Of a stretch of 64,000 nucleotides of DNA, positions 1 to 8,468 are shown piece by piece. Where the stretch lies: contig NZ_WTLH01000003.1 of the NCBI RefSeq assembly GCF_011421595.1, positions 17,441 to 81,440 of the forward strand, given 5' to 3'. Numbering within the stretch: the first letter of the stretch is position 1; each line of letters starts with the position of its first letter. Position numbers and translations under genes: made by a program. A model generated the notes under the pieces. The model did not search any database. It was not told where the DNA came from and saw only the letters and a list, made by a program, of their open reading frames with translations. The stretch is from Streptomyces sp. YIM 98790. GTDB lineage: Bacteria; Actinomycetota; Actinomycetes; Streptomycetales; Streptomycetaceae.

Positions 1-2706
1 CAGGTGCTTGCCGTAGAGGTAGAGCCGTTCCAGTTCGGTGTCCGGCCGTGGCATGAGCTGGGAGAGGAAACCGTACTTGCGCAGGTAGTCGCGCAGGTCG
101 GACCGGAAGTCCTCGGCGGCGTCCCGGTCCTGCTGCTGGAGCTGCTCGAAGCGGACCTTCGCCGCGTCGGTGTGCCGGTAGAGCGCCGCGTGCTGCTTCT
201 CCCAGGCCCGGTTGCCCGCCACGCTGTCCGTCGCCCCGGCGTCGGTGGCCGGCTGTGAACGTACATACGCCTCGATGAACGCCTTCAGTTCCTCCTCGCG
301 CAGAAGCTGGTGGTTCATCACCGCGCGCTGTGCCGCATAGAGCAGGTTGGGGTCGGCCCGTTGGGTGCGGGCCTCGGTGAAGTAGGGCCGGAAGGCGTCC
401 TGTATGGCGTCGGCCTTGTTGGCGAAGTCCAGGACGAACAGGTCGTCCTGGCTCTTGAGGGGGTGGGTGCGGTTGATCCGGGAGAGCGTCTGCACCGCCG
501 CCACGTCCGTCAGCGGCTTCTCCACGTACATGCTGGTGAGCAGCGGCTGGTCGAACCCGGTCTGGTACTTCTCGGCGACGATCAGGATGCGGTACTCGGT
601 GCGCGACGGGGCGCCGCCGGGCCGGCCGGTGCGCAGAGCGGCATGGCGGTCGTCCGCCCGGGTGTAGGCGAACGCCTCCGGGAGTTCCTTATCGGGGATG
701 CCGTTGAGCTGTGCTTCGGTGACCCGTTCGTCGTCCAGCTCCAGCTCGCCGGAGAACGCGACGAGCACGCCCAGGTCTTCGCAGCCGAGGTCCTTGGTCG
801 CCTGCTGCACCGCGCGGTACATCCGTACGGCGTGTTCGCGGGAGCGGGTGACGACCATGGCCTTGGCCCGGCCGCCGAGGCGTGAGCGGCCGTGGCGCTG
901 GAAGTGGTCGACGATGACCTCGGCGTGCTGGGCGAGGGTGGCGGGGTTGAGGTAGACGAAGCGTCCGAGTTCGGCCTTGGCCTTGTCGGGGTCCACCTCG
1001 ATCTGCTCGGCGCCTTCCTTCTGCACCTTCCACTGGGTGGTGTAGGTGGTGTAGTTGCGCAGCGGGTCGAGGATGAAGCCCTCTTCGATGGCCTGCTTCA
1101 TCGAGTAGATGTGGAAGGCCCGCATCTCGTCGGCCACGGGGTCGTGGATGCCGAAAAGGTTGAGCGTCTTCTGCTTCGGGGTGGCCGTGAAGGCGAAGTA
1201 GGTGAGGTTCGGGTGCATCTGGCGGGCGGCGGCCGAGGAGGTCAGGAAGTCCTCGTCGTCGCCGTCCTTGTCCTCGGCACCCAGGCCGCGCAGCACCTTG
1301 CGGAGTTTGCTGACGGAGTCGCCGGACTGGCCGGAGTGCGCCTCGTCGACGATGACGGCGATCCGCTTGTCGGACAGTGACTGCACGCCTTCCAGCACAT
1401 AGGGGAAGGTCTGCACGGTCACGATGACGATCTTGGTGGCCGTGTTGGCCAGCGCCTTCGCCACCTCCTGCGACTTGGACCCGCCTGAGCCGGTGATCCG
1501 CTCCACCACACCGGGCGTGTGGTCGAACTGGTAGATCGTGTCCTGAAGCTGCCGGTCCAGCACCGAGCGGTCGGTGATCACCACGATCTTGTGGAAGACC
1601 GGCTTGTTCGGCTCGATCCGCCCTGCGATGACGGCCTGCTCGTCCAGGGCACCGGGCTCAGCAGAGCCGTGCAGAGTCGACAGCCGGTGAGCGAGCCACG
1701 CGATGGTATTGGACTTCCCGGAGCCGGCCGAGTGCATGACCAGGTAGTTGTTCCCCGAGCCGTGCCGGGCCGCATCCTCGGTGAGCCGCCGGACGGCGTG
1801 CCACTGGTGGTAGCGGGGGAAGATCAGCGTCCGGTCGTGGACACTCGTCCGCCGTCCCCCGGCAGAGCCCTGGCCGCCCTTCTTCAGCTTCGGGTCCTCC
1901 ACGTGCAGGAACCGCTTCAGCAGATCCAGCCAGGCATCCGGCTGCCAGACCTCCTCCCACAGGTACGCGGTCCGGTATGCCGGGCCACCGGGGGCAAGCG
2001 GCGGATTACCGGCACCACCGGAGTTCCCCGGCCCCGCCGAACCCTGATTGAAGGGCAGAAAGCTGGTCTTCTGTCCTTTCAGCTTCGTCGTGAGGAACAC
2101 CAGTTCCTCGTCCACGGCGAAGTGCACGAGCGCGCGCTTGGCAAACAGCAGGTCCTTGGGGTCCCGGTCCTGCCGGTACTGCCGGATGGCGTCCTTCACC
2201 GTCTGCGGGTGCGCACTGGCCGAGCTCTTCAGCTCGGCCGTGGCCACGGGGATGCCATTGACGAAGAGGACGAGGTCGAGGGTGTTGCCGTGCTCGGCGG
2301 AATACCGGAGCTGCCGCGTGACGGACAGCCGGTTCCGCCGGTAGTTGTCCAGCGCGTCCTCGGCAACCGTGTGCGCGGGTCGGAAGTAGGCCATCTCCAC
2401 CCGCAGGCCCCGGTCCTTCACCCCGTTGCGCAGCACATCGAGCGCACCGCGCGCATCGATCTCCTGCGCCACCAACCGCTTGAACTCCCGCATCGCGGCA
2501 TCGGGATCACCACCCGCGAGATCCTTCAGCGCCTCCAGCACATCCGGCTGCGTCGCCCCGATGAACTCCCACAGATGCGCGGTGTCCAACCCGAGCTCGG
2601 GGTCATAGTCCCCCTGCTGCCCGGACTGCCACCCGATCCCCAGCAGCGCCCCGGTAACCGCATCCTCAAACGCCCCCTCCGAGCGAGCCCGCACCCCACC
2701 ACTCAC
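1..2706 (-). CDS. hsdR: Type I restriction enzyme subunit R, 3' end cut by window edge
   Basis: DNA-translocating and cleaving subunit of a type I restriction system; it acts in a complex with the HsdM and HsdS proteins encoded just upstream. 902 codons are visible with no stop before base 1; full HsdR proteins are usually 1000-1050 residues, so only the C-terminus is missing. The N-terminal PD-(D/E)XK nuclease shows D144 and E158-L-K160. The SF2 motor shows Walker A HSAGSGKS (K331) and the DEAH box D454-E-A-H457. The visible end is helical (residues reading LMPRPDTELERLYLYGK). The start is GTG at 2706-2704, overlapping the hsdS stop by four bases (GTGA), which implies translational coupling. 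No frame break is seen, so the enzyme looks intact as far as visible. Confidence 0.93.
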   Translation of the reverse strand, partial: MSGGVRARSEGAFEDAVTGALLGIGWQSGQQGDYDPELGLDTAHLWEFIGATQPDVLEALKDLAGGDPDAAMREFKRLVAQEIDARGALDVLRNGVKDRGLRVEMAYFRPAHTVAEDALDNYRRNRLSVTRQLRYSAEHGNTLDLVLFVNGIPVATAELKSSASAHPQTVKDAIRQYRQDRDPKDLLFAKRALVHFAVDEELVFLTTKLKGQKTSFLPFNQGSAGPGNSGGAGNPPLAPGGPAYRTAYLWEEVWQPDAWLDLLKRFLHVEDPKLKKGGQGSAGGRRTSVHDRTLIFPRYHQWHAVRRLTEDAARHGSGNNYLVMHSAGSGKSNTIAWLAHRLSTLHGSAEPGALDEQAVIAGRIEPNKPVFHKIVVITDRSVLDRQLQDTIYQFDHTPGVVERITGSGGSKSQEVAKALANTATKIVIVTVQTFPYVLEGVQSLSDKRIAVIVDEAHSGQSGDSVSKLRKVLRGLGAEDKDGDDEDFLTSSAAARQMHPNLTYFAFTATPKQKTLNLFGIHDPVADEMRAFHIYSMKQAIEEGFILDPLRNYTTYTTQWKVQKEGAEQIEVDPDKAKAELGRFVYLNPATLAQHAEVIVDHFQRHGRSRLGGRAKAMVVTRSREHAVRMYRAVQQATKDLGCEDLGVLVAFSGELELDDERVTEAQLNGIPDKELPEAFAYTRADDRHAALRTGRPGGAPSRTEYRILIVAEKYQTGFDQPLLTSMYVEKPLTDVAAVQTLSRINRTHPLKSQDDLFVLDFANKADAIQDAFRPYFTEARTQRADPNLLYAAQRAVMNHQLLREEELKAFIEAYVRSQPATDAGATDSVAGNRAWEKQHAALYRHTDAAKVRFEQLQQQDRDAAEDFRSDLRDYLRKYGFLSQLMPRPDTELERLYLYGKHL

Positions 2707-3929
2707 GACACCTCAACCCCCCGCGCCGTCGTCACATCCATCTGCCCCGTGACCGCAGCAGTAATCAGCGCCTGCCGCCTCTCCGTCAAGAGCCGACGCT
2801 GTTCTTCAATCAACCGGACCATTTCTTTCATCTCCGACTCTACCGCCAGAGCCTCCCGGACCATGTGATCTTGCTCGCGGGGGCCAAGAGGCCATCGAAC
2901 TCGAAAATTCCCAAGGTCCTCCATCCCCAGCGTAGGCTGCGCCGTATCCGAGGCAGTGGCCCTAACCGCCTGCTCTTCAAAAGCAGATGACTTAATCCAA
3001 GCAGTCAGCAAACGAGAGCTCACGCCTTCGTGGACGCGCAGGGAAGCAACAGCCCTGGCAATATTTGCACCAGCCACCTCTTCGGGAGCAATGGCCACCC
3101 GCCCCAGGGTACCTACCACGCTCATCAATACGTCTCCACGGCGTACAACCGTACGCGAGTACTGCCGTGAAAGCTCGACAGGAATCTTGGGAACATCCTT
3201 GATTCGCCCAGGAAGGTCCAGTAGATCATTAACCCGAATAAAAGGAACACCCTCATCGGTAAAATGTGGCACCAAAACACCGTATCGCGGGCGCACTGAG
3301 AACAAGTACTTCAGGCGGGTCTCTTTCACGCAGCTGCTTGGCGCAAAGATCCCATCCAATGCCGCACGGAGCCTTTCAGGAACAACAGCCGACTGCCGCG
3401 CACGCACCTCGTCCAATCTACCGATGTGTGCCAGTTCCAAGTCAAGGAAGTCAGCGATGCGGCACTGCTCCTCCAAATCAGGAACACGAACGGGAAGATT
3501 CCTAAGGAAACCGTCTGGCACCCTCTGCTGCCCAGCAACACCGTACATCTCAGCCTCGCCGAATTTCAGGAAGGAATGAGTATTCACAAGATAGAAAAGA
3601 AAGCGAGGGTCGATTCTCGGCCCAGCCCGCAGGACGTGCAACTCGGTCGTCCCTGCCCCAACACCGTTATGGAGCCCATTAACCAGCACCGCCCGGCCAG
3701 CCTCGAACGTCGGAGTAATTTTCGGAACAAGAACGTCGCCATCCTGAAACCTGGTGAATCCGGCGGCTACTGCACTTTTCACCCTACGGTGCGTTAGATC
3801 AAGCCTCTGTCCTGGCCAGATGCATTCCATAGGCAAAAAGGTAAGTTCCGCATCGGCCGACAGGCGATCAAAGCGCGGGCAAGGGGGATTAATTCTTGCC
3901 AGATGACGAAGGCGCACATTTTCAGTCAC
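2703..3929 (-). CDS. hsdS: Type I restriction system specificity subunit S
   Basis: Chooses the DNA target for the HsdM/HsdR complex. 408 residues, normal for HsdS, with two target-recognition domains (about 1-160 and 205-350), each followed by a helical spacer. The segments EEQCRIADFLDLELAHI and the closing LIEEQRRLLTERRQALITA are typical of the conserved spacer helices. The GTG start at 3929 overlaps the hsdM stop by four bases (GTGA), and hsdR overlaps its end in the same way. Base composition is unlike its neighbours: sample lines in the recognition domains have about 43-52% GC against about 70% around, which fits the frequent exchange of HsdS target domains by transfer. The target sequence cannot be read from the protein. 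Confidence 0.93.
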   Translation of the reverse strand: MTENVRLRHLARINPPCPRFDRLSADAELTFLPMECIWPGQRLDLTHRRVKSAVAAGFTRFQDGDVLVPKITPTFEAGRAVLVNGLHNGVGAGTTELHVLRAGPRIDPRFLFYLVNTHSFLKFGEAEMYGVAGQQRVPDGFLRNLPVRVPDLEEQCRIADFLDLELAHIGRLDEVRARQSAVVPERLRAALDGIFAPSSCVKETRLKYLFSVRPRYGVLVPHFTDEGVPFIRVNDLLDLPGRIKDVPKIPVELSRQYSRTVVRRGDVLMSVVGTLGRVAIAPEEVAGANIARAVASLRVHEGVSSRLLTAWIKSSAFEEQAVRATASDTAQPTLGMEDLGNFRVRWPLGPREQDHMVREALAVESEMKEMVRLIEEQRRLLTERRQALITAAVTGQMDVTTARGVEVS

Positions 3930-5911
3930 TTTGCCACCTTACCGATGAGCTGCTGAATCTCTAGCTCGAGCAACTTTAGTTCTGCATCGATAGCAACCAG
4001 AGGCCTCGGGGGCTCGTATACGTAGAAGTGACGAGTGAAGGGAATTTCGTAGCCGATCTTGATCTTGTCGTGGTCCACCCAGGCATCGGGCACATGAGGA
4101 AGAACTTCCCGTTCCATGTAGGCGGCGATGTCCTCGTCGAGCGGAACGTTTTCGAAGTCACGCAGGTCGGGGTCCGGCTCGGGTTCGCCCTTCTTCGTCT
4201 GGACCTCGCCCTCCGGGCAACGCACTCCGACCACGTCCCGCAGAGCCTTGGCAAAAGATGAACCTGACGGCCACAGCAGGCCAGACTTGACCAGGGCGCG
4301 GCGGATGGCGTCCCAGGCTTCGGCCTTGGTGGACCACTGCTGGCCCACCAGCGGCTTGAAGGCGCTCACGAACTGCTCGATGTCGCCGAAGGCCCTGGCG
4401 ATGGGCTTGGACTCGCAAATCTCGTCCAGCGTCTCCTCGGTGACCTCGAAGCGCAGCTTCAGGGGGCGCTCCACGGTGATGCGCTGGTAGCCGAAGTCTC
4501 GATTGCGGAAGACCTTCACCTTGCCGTGCAACTCATGCTCGGGATCGGATGCGGCGGTCAGCGCCTCCCCGTACAGCCGGGTGATCTCGTCGATCTGCTC
4601 GTCGCTGATCTGCTTGCGCTTGTCGCCGAGGGACTTCCGCATCTTGACGCAGTAGTCGCGGGCGTCGATCAGCATGACCTTGCCCTTATGGGCCGGGTCC
4701 TTGCGGTTGGTGAGAATCCAGAAGTAGGTCGAGATACCGGTATTGTAGAAGAGCTGGTCGGGCAGGGCGACGATCGCCTCAAGCCAGTCGTTCTCCAGAA
4801 TCCATCGCCGGATCTCCGACTCCCCGGAGCCGGCCGCGCCCGTGAACAGGGGCGAGCCGTTGAAGACGATGGCCAGGCGGCTGCCGCCCTCGTGAACCGG
4901 CTTCATCTTGGAGATCATGTGCTGGAGGAAGAGCAGTGAGCCGTCGTTGATACGCGGGGTACCCGCACCGAAGCGGCCTCGGTATCCGAGGTTGTCCCGC
5001 TCGTCCTCGACGGCCTTCTTGACCTTCTTCCACTCCACGCCGAACGGCGGATTGGAGAGCATGTAGTCGAACTTGCGATCGGCGAGCAGGTCCTCGCTGA
5101 AGGAGTTGCCGAGCTTGATGTTCTCCGCGTAGTGGTTCTTGATCATCATGTCGGAGCGGCAGATGGCCCAGGACTCGGGGTTCAGCTCCTGTCCGAAGAC
5201 GTAGACGTTGCCCTGCGGGTTGTGCTGGAGGACAAACTCCTCAGCCGCCGACAGCATGCCGCCGGTCCCACAGGCCGGGTCGTAGACGGACCGGCTCATG
5301 TTGGGGACCTTGATCTCCTCCATGTCCGGCGCGAGGAGCAGGTTCACCATCAGCTTGATGACCTCGCGCGGGGTGAAGTGCTCACCTGCTGTCTCGTTGG
5401 ACTCCTCCGCGAACTTCCGGATCAGTTCCTCGAAGGCATAGCCCATCTCATGGTTGGAGACGACGCTGGGGTGCAGGTCGAAGTCGGCGAACTTGGACAG
5501 CACCAGGTGCAGCAGCTTGACCTCGGCCAGATGGTCGATCTGCTCAGCGAAGCGGAACTTGTCGAAGACCAGCCGGGCGTTCTCCGAGAAGCCCCGCACA
5601 TAACGGTGCAGGTCGGCCCGCGCGTCCTCGTGGGCGCCGGCGATCGAGGCCAGGGTGTGGGCGGTCCGGTTGTAGAAGGCGTATCCGGCCTCCTTGGGCA
5701 GGAACGGCTCCGGGCTGACGCCCTTGGCCTGCCAGCGTTCCTGTGCCTTGAGCACCGCCTCCCGTGTCGGCTCCAGCACGCACTCCAGGCGGCGCAGCAC
5801 GGCGAACGGCAGGATGACCTTGCCGTAGTCGGCGCGTTTGTAGTCGCCCCGGAGGAGGTCGGCGACCTGCCAGATCTCGTTCGCCAGGTTCTTGGGCGTG
5901 GTATCGCTCAC
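3926..5911 (-). CDS. hsdM: Type I restriction system methyltransferase subunit M
   Basis: S-adenosylmethionine-dependent N6-adenine methylase; with HsdS it protects host sites, and with HsdR it forms the restriction complex. 661 residues. An N-terminal helical HsdM domain comes first (about 1-170), then the methylase core with motif I DPACGTGGM (D211) and catalytic motif IV NPPF (N287-P-P-F290), both canonical. The tail after residue 480 is helical and probably binds HsdS. The start is GTG at 5911, giving MSDTTPKNLANEIW, the usual beginning of the family. It lies 92 bases downstream of the stop of the solitary methylase gene, in the same orientation, and is translationally coupled to hsdS. 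Confidence 0.95.
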   Translation of the reverse strand: MSDTTPKNLANEIWQVADLLRGDYKRADYGKVILPFAVLRRLECVLEPTREAVLKAQERWQAKGVSPEPFLPKEAGYAFYNRTAHTLASIAGAHEDARADLHRYVRGFSENARLVFDKFRFAEQIDHLAEVKLLHLVLSKFADFDLHPSVVSNHEMGYAFEELIRKFAEESNETAGEHFTPREVIKLMVNLLLAPDMEEIKVPNMSRSVYDPACGTGGMLSAAEEFVLQHNPQGNVYVFGQELNPESWAICRSDMMIKNHYAENIKLGNSFSEDLLADRKFDYMLSNPPFGVEWKKVKKAVEDERDNLGYRGRFGAGTPRINDGSLLFLQHMISKMKPVHEGGSRLAIVFNGSPLFTGAAGSGESEIRRWILENDWLEAIVALPDQLFYNTGISTYFWILTNRKDPAHKGKVMLIDARDYCVKMRKSLGDKRKQISDEQIDEITRLYGEALTAASDPEHELHGKVKVFRNRDFGYQRITVERPLKLRFEVTEETLDEICESKPIARAFGDIEQFVSAFKPLVGQQWSTKAEAWDAIRRALVKSGLLWPSGSSFAKALRDVVGVRCPEGEVQTKKGEPEPDPDLRDFENVPLDEDIAAYMEREVLPHVPDAWVDHDKIKIGYEIPFTRHFYVYEPPRPLVAIDAELKLLELEIQQLIGKVAK

Positions 5912-5918
5912 GGTTTGG

Positions 5919-6005
5919 GGTGGTCCTTCGCGGTGGTCGGCTCTGCGGTCGGGTGGTCGTGTCGGTGGTCGGTCTTCGGTGGTCCGACGTCAGCGGTCGG
6001 TGGTC
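5919..6005 (+). repeat. Six copies of the heptamer GGTGGTC in the spacer before hsdM
   Basis: GGTGGTC begins at 5919, 5932, 5952, 5964, 5978 and 5999, so six copies fall in 87 bases with steps of 13, 20, 12, 14 and 21. The array fills the 92-base spacer between the solitary methylase gene (its stop overlaps the last copy) and hsdM; read on the transcribed strand the unit is GACCACC. It may be a binding array, a structured mRNA spacer, or simple slippage. No hairpin or ribosome-binding role is obvious. Confidence 0.7.
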
Positions 6006-8211
6006 ACGGTGTGGGTGACAGTTCGCCGGCCGCCGGAGTGAGGGCTGCGGCGATGCTGTCAGTGGAGTAACGGGCAAGAGCCTGCCCGAGGTCATGGGCT
6101 GTGCGCAGGATTCTGGCGAACTCCGCATACCGCCGGAAAGCTGCCCCGTACATCCGCTGCCGTTCGATGGGCAGCAGCGGGATGCGGATGCGGCGCGGGT
6201 CGGTGCGGCTGCTACTGCTGCCGCTGCTGGACGTCCCGGTGAGGCGGTGGTTGCCGCCGCTGCCGCCGGAGAGGCAGCCGGCCAGGTACCAGGGGTCGAG
6301 CAGTTCGGGCTCCAGAGTGCGCACCAGGTGAACTCCGGGGGTGAGGTACGCCCCGGCGTCCTCCTCGGTGGCGACCCGGGCGGCAAGCCGGCCAGCCAGC
6401 ACCGGGATCAGCACGTCTCCCGCGCGCACCGGCGCGTTGCTCAGCGGATCGCCTGGCGGTGGGCCGGTGTCGGAGGCGGCGCGGGAGAGCAGGATGTCCT
6501 CCGCCGTGAGGTAGCGCGCCCGGTCGCCGGTCGCCGACCCGGCACCGGTACCCGACCCGGGCCCGGAACCCGAGTCCGTTTCGCTCGGGCGTCCCGCCAC
6601 GGAGGTGGGACGGCGCCAGTGCACGGTTCCACGCTTGATCAGGTCGTTCAGAGAGACGATGCGCCGTTCCTCCGGCTCTTCCGCTCCTACTGTGCCCCCG
6701 GCCTCCTCGGGAAGGTCGAGTGCGTCGGGTACCGCCCGGTTCAGTGCGTGCAGGGCGCGCTCGAAGTCCGCGCGGACGGCCTTCAGTTGCTCGGCCAGTG
6801 CGTCCGGTTGGGCGGGCAGCGGCAGATGCCGGGCCGGGGTGAGGTCGGCCTCGCCGTCCAGGAGGTCGATCAGCCGGACGGCACGGGCTACGCCGGGGCG
6901 CTCCGTGAAGCTCTCCGGACTGGCCGTGTACTCCGTCCACAGCTCGGCGATCCTCGCGCAGACCCGCTGCCCGTCCACGGTCTCGCCCGGTCCGTACTCG
7001 TGTGCGGAGTCGATCAGCAGCAGGTGCTCGGGAACCGCCTCGCCTTCCGCCGGGCGGCGCAGTACCCAGATCTGGAGGGCCAGCGCGTAGTGCGCGGCGA
7101 AGCCGGTGGGCAGGGAGATGACCGCGCGCAGCGCGCCGTGCCGGAGCAGGGCGGTGCGGATGCGGCGGCCGGAGGGTCTGAACGCCACGCCGGGCGGCAG
7201 CATCATCACCACGGGTGCTCCGGGGGCAGCGTGGGCCAGGGCCCGCTGCACCCAGGCCAGTTCGGATTCGGCGCGCGGCGGTTGTCCGTAGATCCAGTCG
7301 GGGTCGTGCGCGAGTTCCTCGTGGCCCCAGTTGCGCTCCGCGAAGGGCGGGTAGCAGATGACGGCGTCCGCGCGGCCGGGCCGGTAGGCGGAGCGGCGCA
7401 GGAAGTCCCCGGTGTGCACGTCGAAGGAGGTACGCCGGCTGCTGCCGTCCCCGGCCCGGCGGAAGGCGAGCCGCAGTGCCGCGAGCCGGGCGAGCGAGGG
7501 CTGGATCTCCTGTCCCTGGAGGCGGCGCGGGCCTCTTGCCGCCGCGGCCAGCAGGATGGTGCCGCTGCCGCAGGCCGGATCGAGTACCGTACCGGTGGCC
7601 TGTTCCCCGGCCAGGTGCACCATCAGGTCGGCCAGTTCGGGACGGGTGGCGGTGAAACCCGCCCGTGGGCCCTCGTCCAGGAAACGCTCACACAGCAAGC
7701 GGAACGTTTCTTCAGGGCCGTCCTCGGCCGCCGTCCGCTCCGCCTCGCCGAGCAGGGCGAGTTGCCTCGGCCCCAGTTCCGCATCGGGCAGACGGGCCAC
7801 CAGATCGGTCACTCCGGCTCCGGTCGCCCGGTCCGACAGGAACTCGTGCTCGGCCTGCTCCAGCAGGCCGGCCACCGCGTCCCGTGCCGCGGGCAACCGG
7901 GTGCCTGGGTTCCGCCACTGGTGCAGGAGCAGAAGACCGACCAGGGCCAGGGCGTCCTCCGGCGCCATCTCCCCACGCACCGCATCGAACGCCTGCCAGA
8001 GCCGTTGCGCGGCCGGAACGGCGGTGGCCTTGCCCTGCCGTCTCAGCCATGCCTCGACCTCGGTGAGGTCGAAACGCGGGCTGCGGTCGGTACCTCCGAC
8101 GGGCCCGGGGAAGTCCTCGTACCGCCGCCGCCAGTTGCTCACCGCGGTGGGCTGAACCCCGGCAATCCGGGCGATGTCGGCAGACGTCACCTCCAGCCGC
8201 TCCACGCTCAT
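6004..8211 (-). CDS. HTH / N6-DNA-methylase-like / specificity-domain fusion protein
   Basis: 735 residues. An N-terminal helix-turn-helix (about 8-30, with SNWRRRYEDFP) is followed by a helical stretch and a SAM-methylase core with motif I DPACGSGT (D211). The C-terminus (about 510-720) resembles one HsdS target-recognition domain, ending RIRIPLLPIERQRMYG plus a helix, interrupted by a Ser-rich segment. Motif IV reads CYPPF (Y287-P-P-F290) where an adenine methylase needs (N/D)PP(Y/F), so the catalytic Asn is replaced; catalysis is therefore uncertain and the protein may bind DNA instead. A longer frame reaches 8274, but ATG 8211 has AGGAAG seven bases upstream. It heads the arm leading to hsdMSR and is divergent from the pPIWI-RE operon. 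Methylase-like family: secure; function in this system: inferred. Confidence 0.82.
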   Translation of the reverse strand: MSVERLEVTSADIARIAGVQPTAVSNWRRRYEDFPGPVGGTDRSPRFDLTEVEAWLRRQGKATAVPAAQRLWQAFDAVRGEMAPEDALALVGLLLLHQWRNPGTRLPAARDAVAGLLEQAEHEFLSDRATGAGVTDLVARLPDAELGPRQLALLGEAERTAAEDGPEETFRLLCERFLDEGPRAGFTATRPELADLMVHLAGEQATGTVLDPACGSGTILLAAAARGPRRLQGQEIQPSLARLAALRLAFRRAGDGSSRRTSFDVHTGDFLRRSAYRPGRADAVICYPPFAERNWGHEELAHDPDWIYGQPPRAESELAWVQRALAHAAPGAPVVMMLPPGVAFRPSGRRIRTALLRHGALRAVISLPTGFAAHYALALQIWVLRRPAEGEAVPEHLLLIDSAHEYGPGETVDGQRVCARIAELWTEYTASPESFTERPGVARAVRLIDLLDGEADLTPARHLPLPAQPDALAEQLKAVRADFERALHALNRAVPDALDLPEEAGGTVGAEEPEERRIVSLNDLIKRGTVHWRRPTSVAGRPSETDSGSGPGSGTGAGSATGDRARYLTAEDILLSRAASDTGPPPGDPLSNAPVRAGDVLIPVLAGRLAARVATEEDAGAYLTPGVHLVRTLEPELLDPWYLAGCLSGGSGGNHRLTGTSSSGSSSSRTDPRRIRIPLLPIERQRMYGAAFRRYAEFARILRTAHDLGQALARYSTDSIAAALTPAAGELSPTP

Positions 8212-8257
8212 GACCTGCTTCCTTTCCCCGTGCCCCCCTTCGGTCACACCGCAGCCG

Positions 8258-8287
8258 ACTCTACGCGACAGCACTCCCGTCAGCCAA
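8258..8287 (-). promoter_or_regulatory. Sigma-70/HrdB-type promoter for the methylase-hsdMSR arm
   Basis: On the minus strand TTGGCT (8287-8282) is separated by 18 bases from TAGAGT (8263-8258), close to the streptomycete HrdB consensus. Transcription would start near 8250, leaving about 40 bases of leader before the ATG at 8211, with AGGAAG as ribosome-binding site. Confidence 0.6.
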
Positions 8288-8324
8288 GTACACGGGCGGG
8301 ATTGCGGGTACTCACGAGATTTGG

Positions 8325-8357
8325 TTGACCCCCTTCACAAGATGTGCTCTCCTTGTG
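8325..8357 (+). promoter_or_regulatory. Possible control site of the pPIWI-RE operon: TTGACC followed by an inverted repeat
   Basis: TTGACC (8325-8330) is a good -35 element, but no convincing -10 lies 16-19 bases downstream. Directly after it is the inverted repeat CACAAG (8336-8341), ten bases, CTTGTG (8352-8357), which would sit over the promoter like an operator. The leader to the GTG at 8469 is over 100 bases. The rest of 8288-8468 shows no gene or other signal. Confidence 0.35.
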
Positions 8358-8468
8358 TGCACTCGCCGCCCGTGGGATCGGCGGACACCGAGGAACGTCC
8401 GGGGAGGGGTGTGACGGCTTCCGGCCGCGCACCGCGCCGAGCACGGCGATCACTGGGGAGGGAGCGGC

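Noticed and set aside
2703..3929. AT-rich hsdS as a decayed pseudogene
   Set aside because: The frame is intact, of normal length, with two recognition domains and both coupling overlaps.
5919..6005. CRISPR-like array
   Set aside because: Heptamers with spacers of 5-14 bases are much too short for repeats and spacers.
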